Below, in pieces: positions 45,968-54,004 of a DNA stretch of 64,000 nucleotides (the first letter of the stretch is position 1; each line of letters opens with the position of its first letter). Source of the stretch: JBCAWW01 sp039024315 (GTDB taxonomy: Bacteria; Bacteroidota; Bacteroidia; J057); the NCBI GenBank assembly GCA_039024315.1, contig JBCCQN010000006.1, forward strand, positions 1 through 64,000. Direction: 5' to 3'. The notes under the pieces were generated by a model. The model had not been told where the DNA came from. It made no database searches and was given only the letters and a program-made list of their open reading frames with translations. The position numbers were made by a program, and so were the translations under genes.

Positions 45968-46179
45968 CACAATATCAATCATAGAGACAACCATCGCCAT
46001 AAATTCAACGGACAAGGATACCGGCGTCCGCAGGCGCTACCAAACTTGCTCATCAACAATACCGACAGTACAATCCCGTTTAAAGTACTCCAAAACCAAG
46101 GGACTACGGCCTGATTGTCTACACTCGCCAAGGACAAAATAATTTAAGTAGCTTCGATATTCCCTTGTTTGTGGTTTAG
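45968..46179 (+). pseudogene. Possible degraded gene tail with a frameshift
   Basis: Two short frames read like the end of a protein: 46040-46100 gives NNTDSTIPFKVLQNQG, and from 46102 a different frame gives DYGLIVYTRQGQNNLSSF and ends at the stop 46177-46179. Joining them needs a one-base shift near 46100. The part before 46040 is unconvincing. No family is recognised. The fragment sits directly after the composite repeat. Confidence 0.3.
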
Positions 46180-46272
46180 GCTTCTTTTTAGGCCTGAACT
46201 GCCTGTTGTAAAATTAAATCCCCACTTGTAGGCTATCTTGCAGAAGAGGCCAGATAGATTCTATATTCGTTT

Positions 46273-48405
46273 ATGAGAACTACACTAGTATTGCTTTGCG
46301 GGATCATGCTCAGCTTTAGCTTAAAAGCAGCGGTGGTTTTGCCTTCTATCTTTGGTGATCATATGATCTTACAGCGCAACGCTTATATCGCTCTCTGGGG
46401 CCGAGCAGAGCCAGGAGAAAAGATCCAATTTGCTGCCGAATGGGACGAAATGAGTTTATCCCTTTTTACCGATAGTCGGGGACGCTGGCGCATTGAGATC
46501 CCGACTCCTGAGGCAGGAGGACCCTACCGCATCATTATTCAAGGTAAAAACCGTATTGTCCTCAATGACATTCTCATCGGGGAAGTTTGGCTAGCTAGTG
46601 GACAATCCAATATGGAATGGCCCCTAAGTAAGAGTAAATACGGAACGGAAATATTGCAAAATGTCAATGAACCGCAAATACGGGTCTTTCAGGTAGAAAA
46701 AGCCGTGGCCTCTTCGCCAAGATTTGATTGTAAAGGGAGTTGGGCGGTGGCCAATCGAGCTTCGCTAAAAGATTTCAGTGCCGTGGCCTATCATTTTGCC
46801 AAGGAACTACAAACAGAGTTGGGCGTTCCCATAGGGATCATCCATAGTAGTTGGGGTGGTACTCCCGCCGAAGCTTGGATGAGTCGCGAACAACTAGAAG
46901 AAGTAACAGCCTTCAAGCCTAATTTGGATAAGTATGATGAAGCTGTACGTAGTTATCGCAATAATCCTGATGCCCCCAACCCTACTTATTACCGTAATCC
47001 TACTTGCTTGTTCAATGCGATGCTGGCTCCTCTCATACCTTTTGAACTTAGAGGCGTGATCTGGTATCAGGGAGAATCAAATCGTTACGACCCAGCGCTT
47101 TACCGCGACCTAATGCCTGCTTTGATAGCAGACTGGCGTAAGCAATGGCAACGAAATCTGCCTTTTTACTTTGTACAGTTAGCCCCTTTTGACTATCTCG
47201 AACCTATGGTAGGGGCCGGTTTGAGGGAAGCCCAGCTTCTTACAGCCCTCCAAGTCCCCAAAACCGGCATGGTCGTTAGCGGAGATGTGGGTAATCCTGA
47301 TGATATTCACCCTCGTGATAAGCAAACCATCGGTAAGCGTTTAGCGCTACAGGCCCTTAGGCAGACTTATGAAAAGGAACTAATCGCCTCGGGCCCCTTG
47401 CTAGAAAAAAGCGTTCGCGATGGAGCGAAAATGCAGCTCTACTTTCAGGAAACCGAGGGCCCTTTAGTCCTCAAATCTTCTCGATACTTTGAGATCGCGG
47501 GAGCTGATCAAAAGTTTGTTCCTGCGAGTCCCCAATTAGTCGGTGCGTATTGCCTCGAACTTTCCAGTCCAGCAGTAGCCGCCCCAGTAGCAGTTCGCTA
47601 CGCTTTTAGCAATGCCGCTGAGGCTAGCTTGTTCAATGAAGCAGGCCTACCCGCTAGTCCATTTAGAACCGATGATTGGCCCCTATTTTACGGCCCTGCC
47701 AAATTGGATATTGCCTATCAAAGCCTGACAAAAGGCTATCAAGTCCGTTTACTCTACCCTTCTTCGCAAGCACATCAACTGCATTATACTTTAAATGGAG
47801 AGCCACCCAGCCCTAGCAGTCCTGTTTATAAAACTCCCATTAGGGTATCGCTTGGGCAAGTTTTACAGGTGCGGGCCTTTCAGGGAACGCTAGCTTCTCC
47901 GTATCTCTTACGCCAAAGTTTTGCGGCGCACTTAGGAATGCAGGGGATCATTGCTGCGCAGAACGCTGGTTCAAAAAGCTATCCAGCCAGTGGAGAATAT
48001 GCTCTGCTGGATGGGCTAGTTGGCAGTCTTGATTATCAGGATGGCAAATGGCGTGGCTATGTCGCCGAGGATTTGAGCATAACACTAGACTTAGGTAAGC
48101 GTGTTAGTATTGACAGTATTTCTACGCATTTTTTGATCAACCAAGGCGCTTGGATTTACGGACCAGCCTCGATCTCAATTGAGATTTCTAATAACGGCAA
48201 ACATTATCTGAGCGTTCTGGGACAGAACCTAATGAGTGAAAATGCTGTCTCAGGTACTGAAATCCTCCCCATACAGATCAGTCTTGATGGCCGTAAAACA
48301 AGGTATATCCGTCTTACGGCAAAGCCTTTAGCCCGACTACCTGACTATCATCCTGGGGCAGGCAAGCCAGCTTGGCTGTTTGTGGATGAACTCATCGTGA
48401 AATAA
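46273..48405 (+). CDS. Sialate O-acetylesterase-like carbohydrate esterase
   Basis: 710 aa. Signal peptide 1-19 (LVLLCGIMLSFSLKAA). The SGNH esterase domain has nucleophile Ser in GEVWLASGQSNMEWPL, GVIWYQGESNRYDP, and Asp/His in GNPDDIHPRDKQTIGKRLA. After it come a chitobiase/FN3-like segment (LHYTLNGEPPSPSSPVYKTP) and a C-terminal discoidin-like domain (about 560-710; SYPASGEYALLDGLVGS to KPAWLFVDELIVK). It should remove acetyl groups from sialic acids or other glycans outside the cytoplasm. It has no T9SS domain. Two hairpin repeats lie within (47952-47966, 48212-48228). Confidence 0.88.
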   Translation: MRTTLVLLCGIMLSFSLKAAVVLPSIFGDHMILQRNAYIALWGRAEPGEKIQFAAEWDEMSLSLFTDSRGRWRIEIPTPEAGGPYRIIIQGKNRIVLNDILIGEVWLASGQSNMEWPLSKSKYGTEILQNVNEPQIRVFQVEKAVASSPRFDCKGSWAVANRASLKDFSAVAYHFAKELQTELGVPIGIIHSSWGGTPAEAWMSREQLEEVTAFKPNLDKYDEAVRSYRNNPDAPNPTYYRNPTCLFNAMLAPLIPFELRGVIWYQGESNRYDPALYRDLMPALIADWRKQWQRNLPFYFVQLAPFDYLEPMVGAGLREAQLLTALQVPKTGMVVSGDVGNPDDIHPRDKQTIGKRLALQALRQTYEKELIASGPLLEKSVRDGAKMQLYFQETEGPLVLKSSRYFEIAGADQKFVPASPQLVGAYCLELSSPAVAAPVAVRYAFSNAAEASLFNEAGLPASPFRTDDWPLFYGPAKLDIAYQSLTKGYQVRLLYPSSQAHQLHYTLNGEPPSPSSPVYKTPIRVSLGQVLQVRAFQGTLASPYLLRQSFAAHLGMQGIIAAQNAGSKSYPASGEYALLDGLVGSLDYQDGKWRGYVAEDLSITLDLGKRVSIDSISTHFLINQGAWIYGPASISIEISNNGKHYLSVLGQNLMSENAVSGTEILPIQISLDGRKTRYIRLTAKPLARLPDYHPGAGKPAWLFVDELIVK
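47952..47966 (-). repeat. GNA mini-hairpin repeat inside esterase gene
   Basis: On the minus strand GCGTTCTGCGCAGCA, loop GCA. In the gene it encodes IAAQNAG in the linker before the discoidin-like domain. Confidence 0.6.
48212..48228 (+). repeat. GNA mini-hairpin variant, GGA loop and 6-bp stem
   Basis: GCGTTCTGGGACAGAAC: stem GTTCTG/CAGAAC, loop GGA. It lacks the GCGNAGC core but keeps the GCGTTC lead and GNA loop; coded as SVLGQN. Confidence 0.4.
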
Positions 48406-48424
48406 ATTCAAAAAAAAGCACTTC

Positions 48425-48442
48425 CTAACGAACGATTGTTAG
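48425..48442. promoter_or_regulatory. Imperfect inverted repeat upstream of acyl-CoA dehydrogenase
   Basis: CTAAC-GAACGATT-GTTAG, 103 bp before the start codon. Such sites are often bound by TetR-type regulators of fatty-acid genes, but no regulator gene is near. Confidence 0.25.
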
Positions 48443-48544
48443 CTTATTTTCGTTAAATATGTAATCACCAGCAAATAGCTGCTTGGTAAGTGTGCCTTTC
48501 TTGGCCTTACTTAACAGGATAAACAAAGGATAAGCTATCGATAA

Positions 48545-49720
48545 ATGGAAAGTGTAATGACAAGTGTTGAGCCAGGATTCAACTTCCAGCTCAATGAAAA
48601 CCAAAAGATGATCGCAGACATGATCCAACGTTATGGACAAGAGCGATTGACCCCAGAAGTAATATTGGCATTAGATGAGTCGCAAGAATTTCCTTTAGAA
48701 ATCTTCCGCGAACTCGGAGAGATGGGCCTTTTAGGCGTCTTAGTACCTGAAGCGTATGGAGGGTCTGGTTTTGGTTATCTTGAATATGTCACGGCAATTT
48801 CTGAGTTGGCCAAATTTTGTGGAGCCATCGGCCTGTCTATGGCAGCGCACAACTCACTATGCACCGGCCATATTCTGAAATACGGTAGCGAAGCCCAAAA
48901 AGCAGAATATCTCCCCAAGCTAGCTACTGGCGAATGGATCGGAGCATGGGGCCTTACGGAAGCAAATACCGGTTCTGATGCGGGCAATATGCAAACTGTA
49001 GCCGTTGAAGATGGAGATTATTTCGTACTCAATGGCTCCAAAAACTTTATTACTCACGGCAAGAGCGGGCAGGTAGCAGTAGTGATTGCCCGTACCGGAG
49101 AGCCTAACACTCGTAATAATGCAACGGCTTTTATCATCGAAAAAAGCACTGCAGGCTTTACCCATGGTAAAAAAGAAAATAAGCTAGGGATGAGAGCCTC
49201 CGAAACGACAGAACTAGTCTTTACGGACTGTCGCGTTCATAAATCCCAAATAATTGGAGAGGTAGGAATGGGCTTCAAACAAGCCTTAGGCGTATTGGAC
49301 GGAGGGCGAATTTCCATCGCTGCCCTAGGGCTTGGCATTGCTAAAGGAGCATTTAATGCTAGTCTCAAATACGCTCAAGAAAGAGAGCAGTTTGGGCAAG
49401 CTATTTTTAACTTTCAGGCGATTCAGTTCAAATTAGCGGATATGTATTCCCAGATTCAGGCAGGTGAAATGCTTACCTATCGGGCTGCTTATATGATCAA
49501 CCAAAAGCAAGCAGTTGGTCAGGCTTCGGCCATGGCAAAATTATATACCAGCGAAGCGGCGGTAAGTATCGCCAATGAAGCAGTCCAAATCCATGGCGGG
49601 TATGGCTATATCAAAGACTTCCCAGTAGAAAAGTATTATCGCGATGCAAAGCTATGTACGATTGGAGAAGGCACTTCTGAAATCCAGAAGCTAGTGATAG
49701 CTCGCTCCCTCATCAAATAG
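48545..49720 (+). CDS. Acyl-CoA dehydrogenase
   Basis: 391 aa including the N-terminal extension MESVMTSVEPG; an ATG five codons in is an alternative start. Conserved segments: GLTEANTGSDAGNMQT, FITHGKSGQVAVVIART, KLGMRASETTELVFTDC and the C-terminal YGYIKDFPVEKYYRDAKLCTIGEGTSEIQ, where Glu of GEGTSE is the catalytic base in short-chain and butyryl-CoA dehydrogenases. FAD-dependent oxidation of acyl-CoA to enoyl-CoA; short-chain specificity is inferred from the motif. Monocistronic, with a terminator after it. Confidence 0.94.
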   Translation: MESVMTSVEPGFNFQLNENQKMIADMIQRYGQERLTPEVILALDESQEFPLEIFRELGEMGLLGVLVPEAYGGSGFGYLEYVTAISELAKFCGAIGLSMAAHNSLCTGHILKYGSEAQKAEYLPKLATGEWIGAWGLTEANTGSDAGNMQTVAVEDGDYFVLNGSKNFITHGKSGQVAVVIARTGEPNTRNNATAFIIEKSTAGFTHGKKENKLGMRASETTELVFTDCRVHKSQIIGEVGMGFKQALGVLDGGRISIAALGLGIAKGAFNASLKYAQEREQFGQAIFNFQAIQFKLADMYSQIQAGEMLTYRAAYMINQKQAVGQASAMAKLYTSEAAVSIANEAVQIHGGYGYIKDFPVEKYYRDAKLCTIGEGTSEIQKLVIARSLIK

Positions 49721-49748
49721 CACCTCAAACACCCAACTTAGACGTATG

Positions 49749-49777
49749 GCCTGCCTCTGGTAGGCCACTTTTTTTAT
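49749..49777 (+). terminator. Intrinsic terminator after acyl-CoA dehydrogenase
   Basis: GGCCTGCC and GGTAGGCC pair (one mismatch) around TCT, followed by ACTTTTTTT. Confidence 0.8.
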
Positions 49778-49812
49778 TTGTAATTACAACCGTAGCCTCC
49801 ATTCGCTCTCAC

Positions 49813-49940
49813 TTAAGTAAGTAGGCAATAGGATTCAGTATTAGACCTAGGAAAATGGGCTTTATGATTCCGCAAGGTCTTTTTTCTCCATACTGAATAC
49901 TCCCGAAAGCTTTCGGGATACTTTCTACTATTTACCTAGA
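49813..49940 (+). repeat. Intergenic repeat family II, copy B
   Basis: Same order of blocks as 45696-45820, with the identical palindrome TCCCGAAAGCTTTCGGGA at 49901-49918. It fills the gap before the lytic transglycosylase gene. Confidence 0.75.
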
Positions 49941-49976
49941 AAGCATTTTGCACCTAATTACTAAAAAAAGTTACAT

Positions 49977-50843
49977 ATGAGAGCAATAATTACTAATAAA
50001 TATAGCATAATGCTCAAAAACACTTGCGCTTATCTAATTTTTTTAGCTATTTTACTATTGAAATTAGCAGAACAGAGTTTCATATTAACGACAAATTGGA
50101 TTATGCGCATCTTTAGCCCTAGAAAAAGTTTAGAGAACCAACAAGGGTTCTATATCGTCCCCCGAACAAAAGCCTCTAAAAGGGGCAATACCGTCAAAGC
50201 TATTAGCTTATTTGGCATCCTACTCTTTGCCAGTAATATCCTGACCTATTCCTGGTTTGGTAGCACCAATCAAGTTGCTAACGCGGCCGCTTCAAGTGTG
50301 AGTAGCCAACTTTACCTTATAGATGAAGCGGGTCGTTTTATACCCGAAACCGACAGATTTGAGCAAAAAGTACAACAAGTCGGAGATGAATTAGGTGTGC
50401 CGGCTGAATGGCTCATGGCCGTTATGTATTCAGAGTCTCGCTTTGATCCGGGTGTTTCTAACGCCAAGGGTAGTGGAGCCGTTGGCCTCATACAGTTCAT
50501 GGTGCCAACCGTCAAAGAGTTAAACGTGCGGATGGGTACAAAGTATTATATGAAGGACATACTAGCCATGACAGCAGTAGAGCAAATGGAGTTGGTTGCT
50601 GAGTATTTTCATACCATCAAAGAACGCTATGGCGAGTATAAAAGCTTGACAGATCTCTATTTAGCTGTCCTTTATCCCAAGGCTCGCGGACAAGATTATT
50701 GCTATGCGCTCTACGCCAAGCCAACCCAAGCCTATTTGATGAACTCAGGTCTGGATGAAAATAAGGATGGAAGAGTCACGGTAAGCGACATCGACAAACG
50801 TATGCAAAGAATGTTTCCCACGGCTTATATCGCACAAAAGTGA
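49977..50843 (+). CDS. Membrane-anchored lytic transglycosylase (SLT) with C-terminal EF-hand loop
   Basis: 288 aa. Two hydrophobic segments (about 17-38 and 74-92) anchor the protein. The SLT domain (about 130-250) has catalytic Glu153 in MAVMYSESRFDP and the downstream SGAVGLIQFM block. Near the C-terminus DENKDGRVTVSD (260-271) is a canonical 12-residue EF-hand/dockerin-like calcium loop (D1, N3, D5, G6, D12). SLT enzymes cut peptidoglycan between MurNAc and GlcNAc, forming anhydro-MurNAc. The last bases overlap the start of a 64-codon membrane peptide gene by 4 bp. The EF-hand is an unusual addition, possibly for calcium-dependent folding. Confidence 0.85.
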   Translation: MRAIITNKYSIMLKNTCAYLIFLAILLLKLAEQSFILTTNWIMRIFSPRKSLENQQGFYIVPRTKASKRGNTVKAISLFGILLFASNILTYSWFGSTNQVANAAASSVSSQLYLIDEAGRFIPETDRFEQKVQQVGDELGVPAEWLMAVMYSESRFDPGVSNAKGSGAVGLIQFMVPTVKELNVRMGTKYYMKDILAMTAVEQMELVAEYFHTIKERYGEYKSLTDLYLAVLYPKARGQDYCYALYAKPTQAYLMNSGLDENKDGRVTVSDIDKRMQRMFPTAYIAQK

Positions 50844-51034
50844 ATCCGAAACCATTGAGGCCTGCTTTTAGTCGTTCAGCAATTAGCCTCCCTACCATGA
50901 TCCTCAGATTAGTGTTAATCCTGCTATTGGGGGTGGTTTTAATCCAATGGGTAAACCTATATTGGCCCAATCCTCAAACAGCCCTTATTCAAACAAACGC
51001 AGTTGAACATCACTGGGTCGGCGAAAAGCCTTGA
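50840..51034 (+). CDS. Small single-span membrane protein coupled to transglycosylase
   Basis: 64 aa from GTG 50840, in a GTGA overlap with the transglycosylase stop, the classic arrangement for translational coupling. One transmembrane helix (LRLVLILLLGVVLIQWVNLYW, about residues 22-42) follows a proline/arginine-rich N-terminus; the short C-terminus is polar. No family recognised. Its 3' 50 bp overlap the end of the convergent radical SAM gene, which lowers confidence. Confidence 0.45.
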   Translation: MNPKPLRPAFSRSAISLPTMILRLVLILLLGVVLIQWVNLYWPNPQTALIQTNAVEHHWVGEKP

Positions 51035-52052
51035 GATTGTAAGGTGGCATCTTACGATCTGCCAAAAAGCGTCGCTTTGCTATCTTATAAAGCTGGGCGA
51101 CGCTTTTTGCTATTTCACCTTCTCCCCTCATGCGGCGGCCATAGGTACTATCGTTGAGGCTTCCGGCATGAGAAGCCTTGATTTGACTTAGCACTTTTTG
51201 GGCTCGATCAGGAAAATGCTGCTTGATCCAATGTTCAAAAATGTCCCCTGTCTGCCCGTTGAGGCGCACAAACGTATAGCCAGCGGACAACGCGCCTCGC
51301 TTTGCGGATTCTTCGACCAGTTTGGGAATCTCGTGGTTATTGAGTCCAGGAATTACGGGGCCCAACATTACGCCTACGGGTATACCGGCTTTTGCCAAGG
51401 TTTCAACCACGGCCAATCGTTTTTTTGTAGAAGCAGTCCGAGGCTCCATCGCCCTGCGCAACTCTTCATTGAGGGTAGTGATGGTGATAGCAACATGTAC
51501 TAGGCCCTCTTTGGCTAGTTCTTTTAACAGATCTAAATCCCTGAGGATAAGGCTGTTTTTTGTAATCAGGCTAAGGGGATGATGATATCGTAATAGGACC
51601 TCGAGGCACTGGCGGGTTATTTTCAGTTTGCGTTCTAGCGGTTGATAACAATCCGTATTGCCAGAAAGCATAATGGGTTTGGGCTGCCAACGCTTATTTT
51701 CTAAAGCTTTGACGAGCAGTTCGGCTGCGTTTTCCTTAACGATGATTTTGCGTTCAAAATCTAATCCTGCGCTAAAGCCCCAATAAGTATGGGCATTTCG
51801 AGCATAACAATAGATACAGCCATGTTCACAACCTTGATAAGGATTGAGCGACCATTCAAAAGGTACATCTGGACTTTTTACATGATTGAGGATCTTTTTA
51901 GGATGCTCAAAAAATAGCTCTGTTTTTGTATCGGGTACCAAGGCCTCATCCAAGCCATCCTCTGCCGCCGTATCATACGCATGCTTCAAATAGGGGTTGG
52001 AAGGATTGATTTGTGCTCCCCTACCCTTGATCGGCTTTTGGTACTTCTCCAT
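50985..52052 (-). CDS. PA0069 family radical SAM protein
   Basis: 355 aa. Radical SAM cluster motif CEHGCIYCYARNAHTYWG (CxxxCxxC), preceded by SPDVPFEWSLNPYQG, and followed by IMLSGNTDCYQPLERKLKITR and SLITKNSLILRDLDLLKELA. The layout matches the PA0069/Rv2578c group, related to spore photoproduct lyase-like proteins. The substrate is unknown. Monocistronic, convergent with the transglycosylase pair and 102 bp downstream of metX on the same strand. Confidence 0.9.
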   Translation of the reverse strand: MEKYQKPIKGRGAQINPSNPYLKHAYDTAAEDGLDEALVPDTKTELFFEHPKKILNHVKSPDVPFEWSLNPYQGCEHGCIYCYARNAHTYWGFSAGLDFERKIIVKENAAELLVKALENKRWQPKPIMLSGNTDCYQPLERKLKITRQCLEVLLRYHHPLSLITKNSLILRDLDLLKELAKEGLVHVAITITTLNEELRRAMEPRTASTKKRLAVVETLAKAGIPVGVMLGPVIPGLNNHEIPKLVEESAKRGALSAGYTFVRLNGQTGDIFEHWIKQHFPDRAQKVLSQIKASHAGSLNDSTYGRRMRGEGEIAKSVAQLYKIAKRRFLADRKMPPYNLKAFRRPSDVQLRLFE

Positions 52053-52154
52053 ATACTATTTATACGTAAATACTTAGCATAGTTGCATTTAAACACAACA
52101 AATAGCCAATAATAATAGTATATTTTTCAATAATGTTAAAATTAATAGCAATTT

Positions 52155-53171
52155 TTAGGCATTGATAAATCCTTTTAGCAAATCGCTGATAGCCGTAATT
52201 TCAATCAAAAAGCCATCATGCCCCTTCGGAGACCGCACAACTTCATATTGCGCATTGGGGATATGCTCAGCGATGAATTGTTGCTCTAAGGGAGGGAAAA
52301 GGATATCAGAATCAATCGCTATCACTAGGGTTTTCGCTTTTATACTTTGTAAAGCTTGCTCGACTCCGCCTCGACCTCGGCCGAGATTTTGGGAATCCAT
52401 GGCTTTGGAAAGGGTCCAGTAGGCAAAGGCATTAAATCGTTGGACAATTTTGTTACCCTGGTATTGCTGATAAGAGGAAGCCCTAAATGCGTCATAGTTA
52501 CTGTCTTCTGGCTCCTCTTGGCTAGTTTGGTAGGCCGCATAACTTCGGTAAGACAAAAGCGCCGCCGCCCGAGCTGCTTTCATACCTCTGCTGCCAGCTT
52601 CAGCATGTTGCTCAAGCCAAGTACTATCCGCTTCGATGGACATACGTTGGGTTTCATTAAAAGCAATCCCCCAAGCTGAATGCTGAGCATTAGTTGCCAC
52701 TGGTGCGAGATACTCAAATAGGTCTGGCTTTATTACAGCCCATTCTAAGGCATGCTGCCCTCCCATAGATCCTCCCAGGATAAGTTTGATATTTTTGATT
52801 TGTAGCGCTTCGCGCAACGCATCGAAGGCTCGGACCATATCCCGATTTGTAAGCAATGGGAAACTATGATAATAAGGCGTCCCAGTATCGGGGTTTATTG
52901 ATAAGGCGTGAGTAGAGCCATAGCAAGAGCCAAGCATATTGGCGCAAATGATAAAATGTTTTTCCGGATCTAAGGCTGCTCCATCACCAATCATACCAGG
53001 CCACCAATCAATTACGTCGGTATTACCGGTCAAGGCATGGCAAACCCAAATGATGTTGGAGTCATCCACATTACGCTTTCCCCAAGTCTGATAAGCTAAC
53101 TCAAATCCCGCAAGGCATTCGCCATTTTCTAATTCAAATCGACCTGTATAAACAAAGACTTCCTTTGGCAT
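52155..53171 (-). CDS. metX: Homoserine O-acetyltransferase
   Basis: 338 aa from ATG 53171; a TTG two codons upstream (53177) is possible but ATG is preferred. Alpha/beta-hydrolase fold: VCHALTGNTDVIDWW, ANMLGSCYGSTHAL, nucleophile Ser135 in ILGGSMGGQHALEW, catalytic Asp in VIAIDSDILFPP and His in SPKGHDGFLIE. These are the hallmarks of MetX, which acetylates homoserine with acetyl-CoA for sulfhydrylation by MetY, encoded two genes upstream. A strong intrinsic terminator ends only 13 bp before the start codon, so its expression is probably controlled by read-through. A GCGC/GAA/GCGC hairpin lies in the gene at 52805-52820. Confidence 0.93.
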   Translation of the reverse strand: MPKEVFVYTGRFELENGECLAGFELAYQTWGKRNVDDSNIIWVCHALTGNTDVIDWWPGMIGDGAALDPEKHFIICANMLGSCYGSTHALSINPDTGTPYYHSFPLLTNRDMVRAFDALREALQIKNIKLILGGSMGGQHALEWAVIKPDLFEYLAPVATNAQHSAWGIAFNETQRMSIEADSTWLEQHAEAGSRGMKAARAAALLSYRSYAAYQTSQEEPEDSNYDAFRASSYQQYQGNKIVQRFNAFAYWTLSKAMDSQNLGRGRGGVEQALQSIKAKTLVIAIDSDILFPPLEQQFIAEHIPNAQYEVVRSPKGHDGFLIEITAISDLLKGFINA

Positions 53172-53183
53172 AGACAATCATAA

Positions 53184-53222
53184 CAAAAAGATTGCAGACC
53201 CACCAAAGTGAGATCTGCAATC
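53184..53222 (-). terminator. Intrinsic terminator immediately upstream of metX
   Basis: On the minus strand GATTGCAGA-T-CTCAC and GTGGG-TCTGCAATC form a 14-bp stem (one bulge, one G-T pair) with a TTTG loop, then TTTTTG. The T-run ends 13 bp before the metX ATG, leaving no room for a promoter in between, so it acts as leader attenuator or metX is read through. Confidence 0.8.
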
Positions 53223-53237
53223 ACCATTTATTTCCAT

Positions 53238-53252
53238 CGTTCCGCGCAGCGG
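53238..53252 (+). repeat. GNA mini-hairpin repeat, intergenic, in metX leader region
   Basis: CGTTCCGCGCAGCGG, stem TCCGC/GCGGA with the following A, loop GCA. Confidence 0.75.
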
Positions 53253-53273
53253 AGGAGCACTCTTACTTGTTCT

Positions 53274-53281
53274 CAAACCTA
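53274..53281 (-). promoter_or_regulatory. Candidate -7 element for metX leader
   Basis: On the minus strand TAGGTTTG fits TAnnTTTG, about 100 bp upstream of metX. No clean TTTG is found at the right distance upstream. If used, the transcript leader would include the hairpin repeat and the terminator. Confidence 0.3.
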
Positions 53282-53297
53282 TTGTCATTTCAAATGA

Positions 53298-53313
53298 GCG
53301 TTCCGCGCAGCGG
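53298..53313 (+). repeat. GNA mini-hairpin repeat, second copy between osmC and metX
   Basis: GCGTTCCGCGCAGCGG, stem CCGC/GCGG, loop GCA, same orientation as the copy 60 bp away at 53238. Confidence 0.8.
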
Positions 53314-53435
53314 TCCAGAAGTAGAAAGAAAAAAGTACTTAAGAGCTGGATTCGTTGACTCCAATAGCTCAGATTCAATCGTCTTAAGACTGAGTATTTT
53401 CGTCTAAATGCTAAATGATAAGCGTTCTGCCATAC

Positions 53436-53447
53436 CGATAGCTATCG
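53436..53447. repeat. Palindrome CGATAGCTATCG near osmC 3' end
   Basis: Perfect 12-bp palindrome, 7 bp from the osmC stop. It lacks a T-run on either side. Confidence 0.4.
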
Positions 53448-53453
53448 AGAGGT

Positions 53454-53915
53454 CTAAGCTGCCTTGACTACGAGAGGCTGAGTTTCAACCGAAATCTCAA
53501 CCGGTGTTTGTGAACTTAGATTATCGTTGATTGGGCAACGCTTTTCCACCTCGGCCAACCAAAGTGCCAAACGTTCTTGGCTTGCATCGGTATCGGGTAT
53601 CAATTTTACCTCTAATCCTTGATAACCTGCTCTTGCTTCGGTTTTTTGACCAAAAAGTCGGGCCGGATCAATTTCACCTTCAATGGCGATTTCCAAACCC
53701 TTGAGATCTAGCTTCTGTTCGGCGGCGACAATATGTCCTACTACATTAAGGCAACCGGCATAGCTCGCTAGGAGATATTCTACCGGATTGGCAGCCTCAT
53801 CGGCACCTCCTAAAGCTGGCGGCTCGTCAATGACAATTTCAAATTGACGGCTCTTGGCCACGAATTTAGTAGCGTTGGCACTTTTGCCGCTTACAGAAAA
53901 CTTTAGTAAACTCAT
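53454..53915 (-). CDS. OsmC family peroxiredoxin-like protein
   Basis: 153 aa. OsmC/Ohr fold: ANPVEYLLASYAGCLNVVG carries the first conserved cysteine, with Glu in the preceding NPVEYLL. The second redox cysteine is in EKRCPINDNLSSQTPVEI. Most OsmC proteins reduce organic hydroperoxides using paired cysteines. Its place between metY and metX behind a SAM riboswitch is notable: it suggests a link to sulfur handling, perhaps removal of reactive sulfur or peroxide during sulfhydrylation, but this is inference from position. It starts 89 bp after metY. Confidence 0.88.
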   Translation of the reverse strand: MSLLKFSVSGKSANATKFVAKSRQFEIVIDEPPALGGADEAANPVEYLLASYAGCLNVVGHIVAAEQKLDLKGLEIAIEGEIDPARLFGQKTEARAGYQGLEVKLIPDTDASQERLALWLAEVEKRCPINDNLSSQTPVEISVETQPLVVKAA

Positions 53916-53953
53916 GGTTAAATAAATTTTAAGGTTAAACTTGATTTATTGAG

Positions 53954-53999
53954 GGCACTGCAACAATCGTTTCCAGCCATCGTTGCGTGCCTTTTTTTT
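53954..53999 (+). other. Stem-loop between metY and osmC, terminator-like only on the plus strand
   Basis: GGCAC-T-GCAAC and GTTGC-GTGCC pair around a 17-base loop, and eight T follow on the plus strand. Yet the genes here run on the minus strand, where no T-run follows. It may stop antisense transcription or act as an RNA processing/stability element between metY and osmC. Confidence 0.45.
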
Positions 54000-54004
54000 A
54001 TTGA

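Noticed and set aside
45837..46142. 101-codon frame across the terminator and composite repeat
   Set aside because: It is made of the terminator stem, repeat sequence and the suspected gene remnant; no coherent protein.
53419..53432. AAGCGTTCTGCCAT near osmC as a full hairpin copy
   Set aside because: Only the left arm is present; nothing pairs with it. It could be a decayed copy but cannot be supported.
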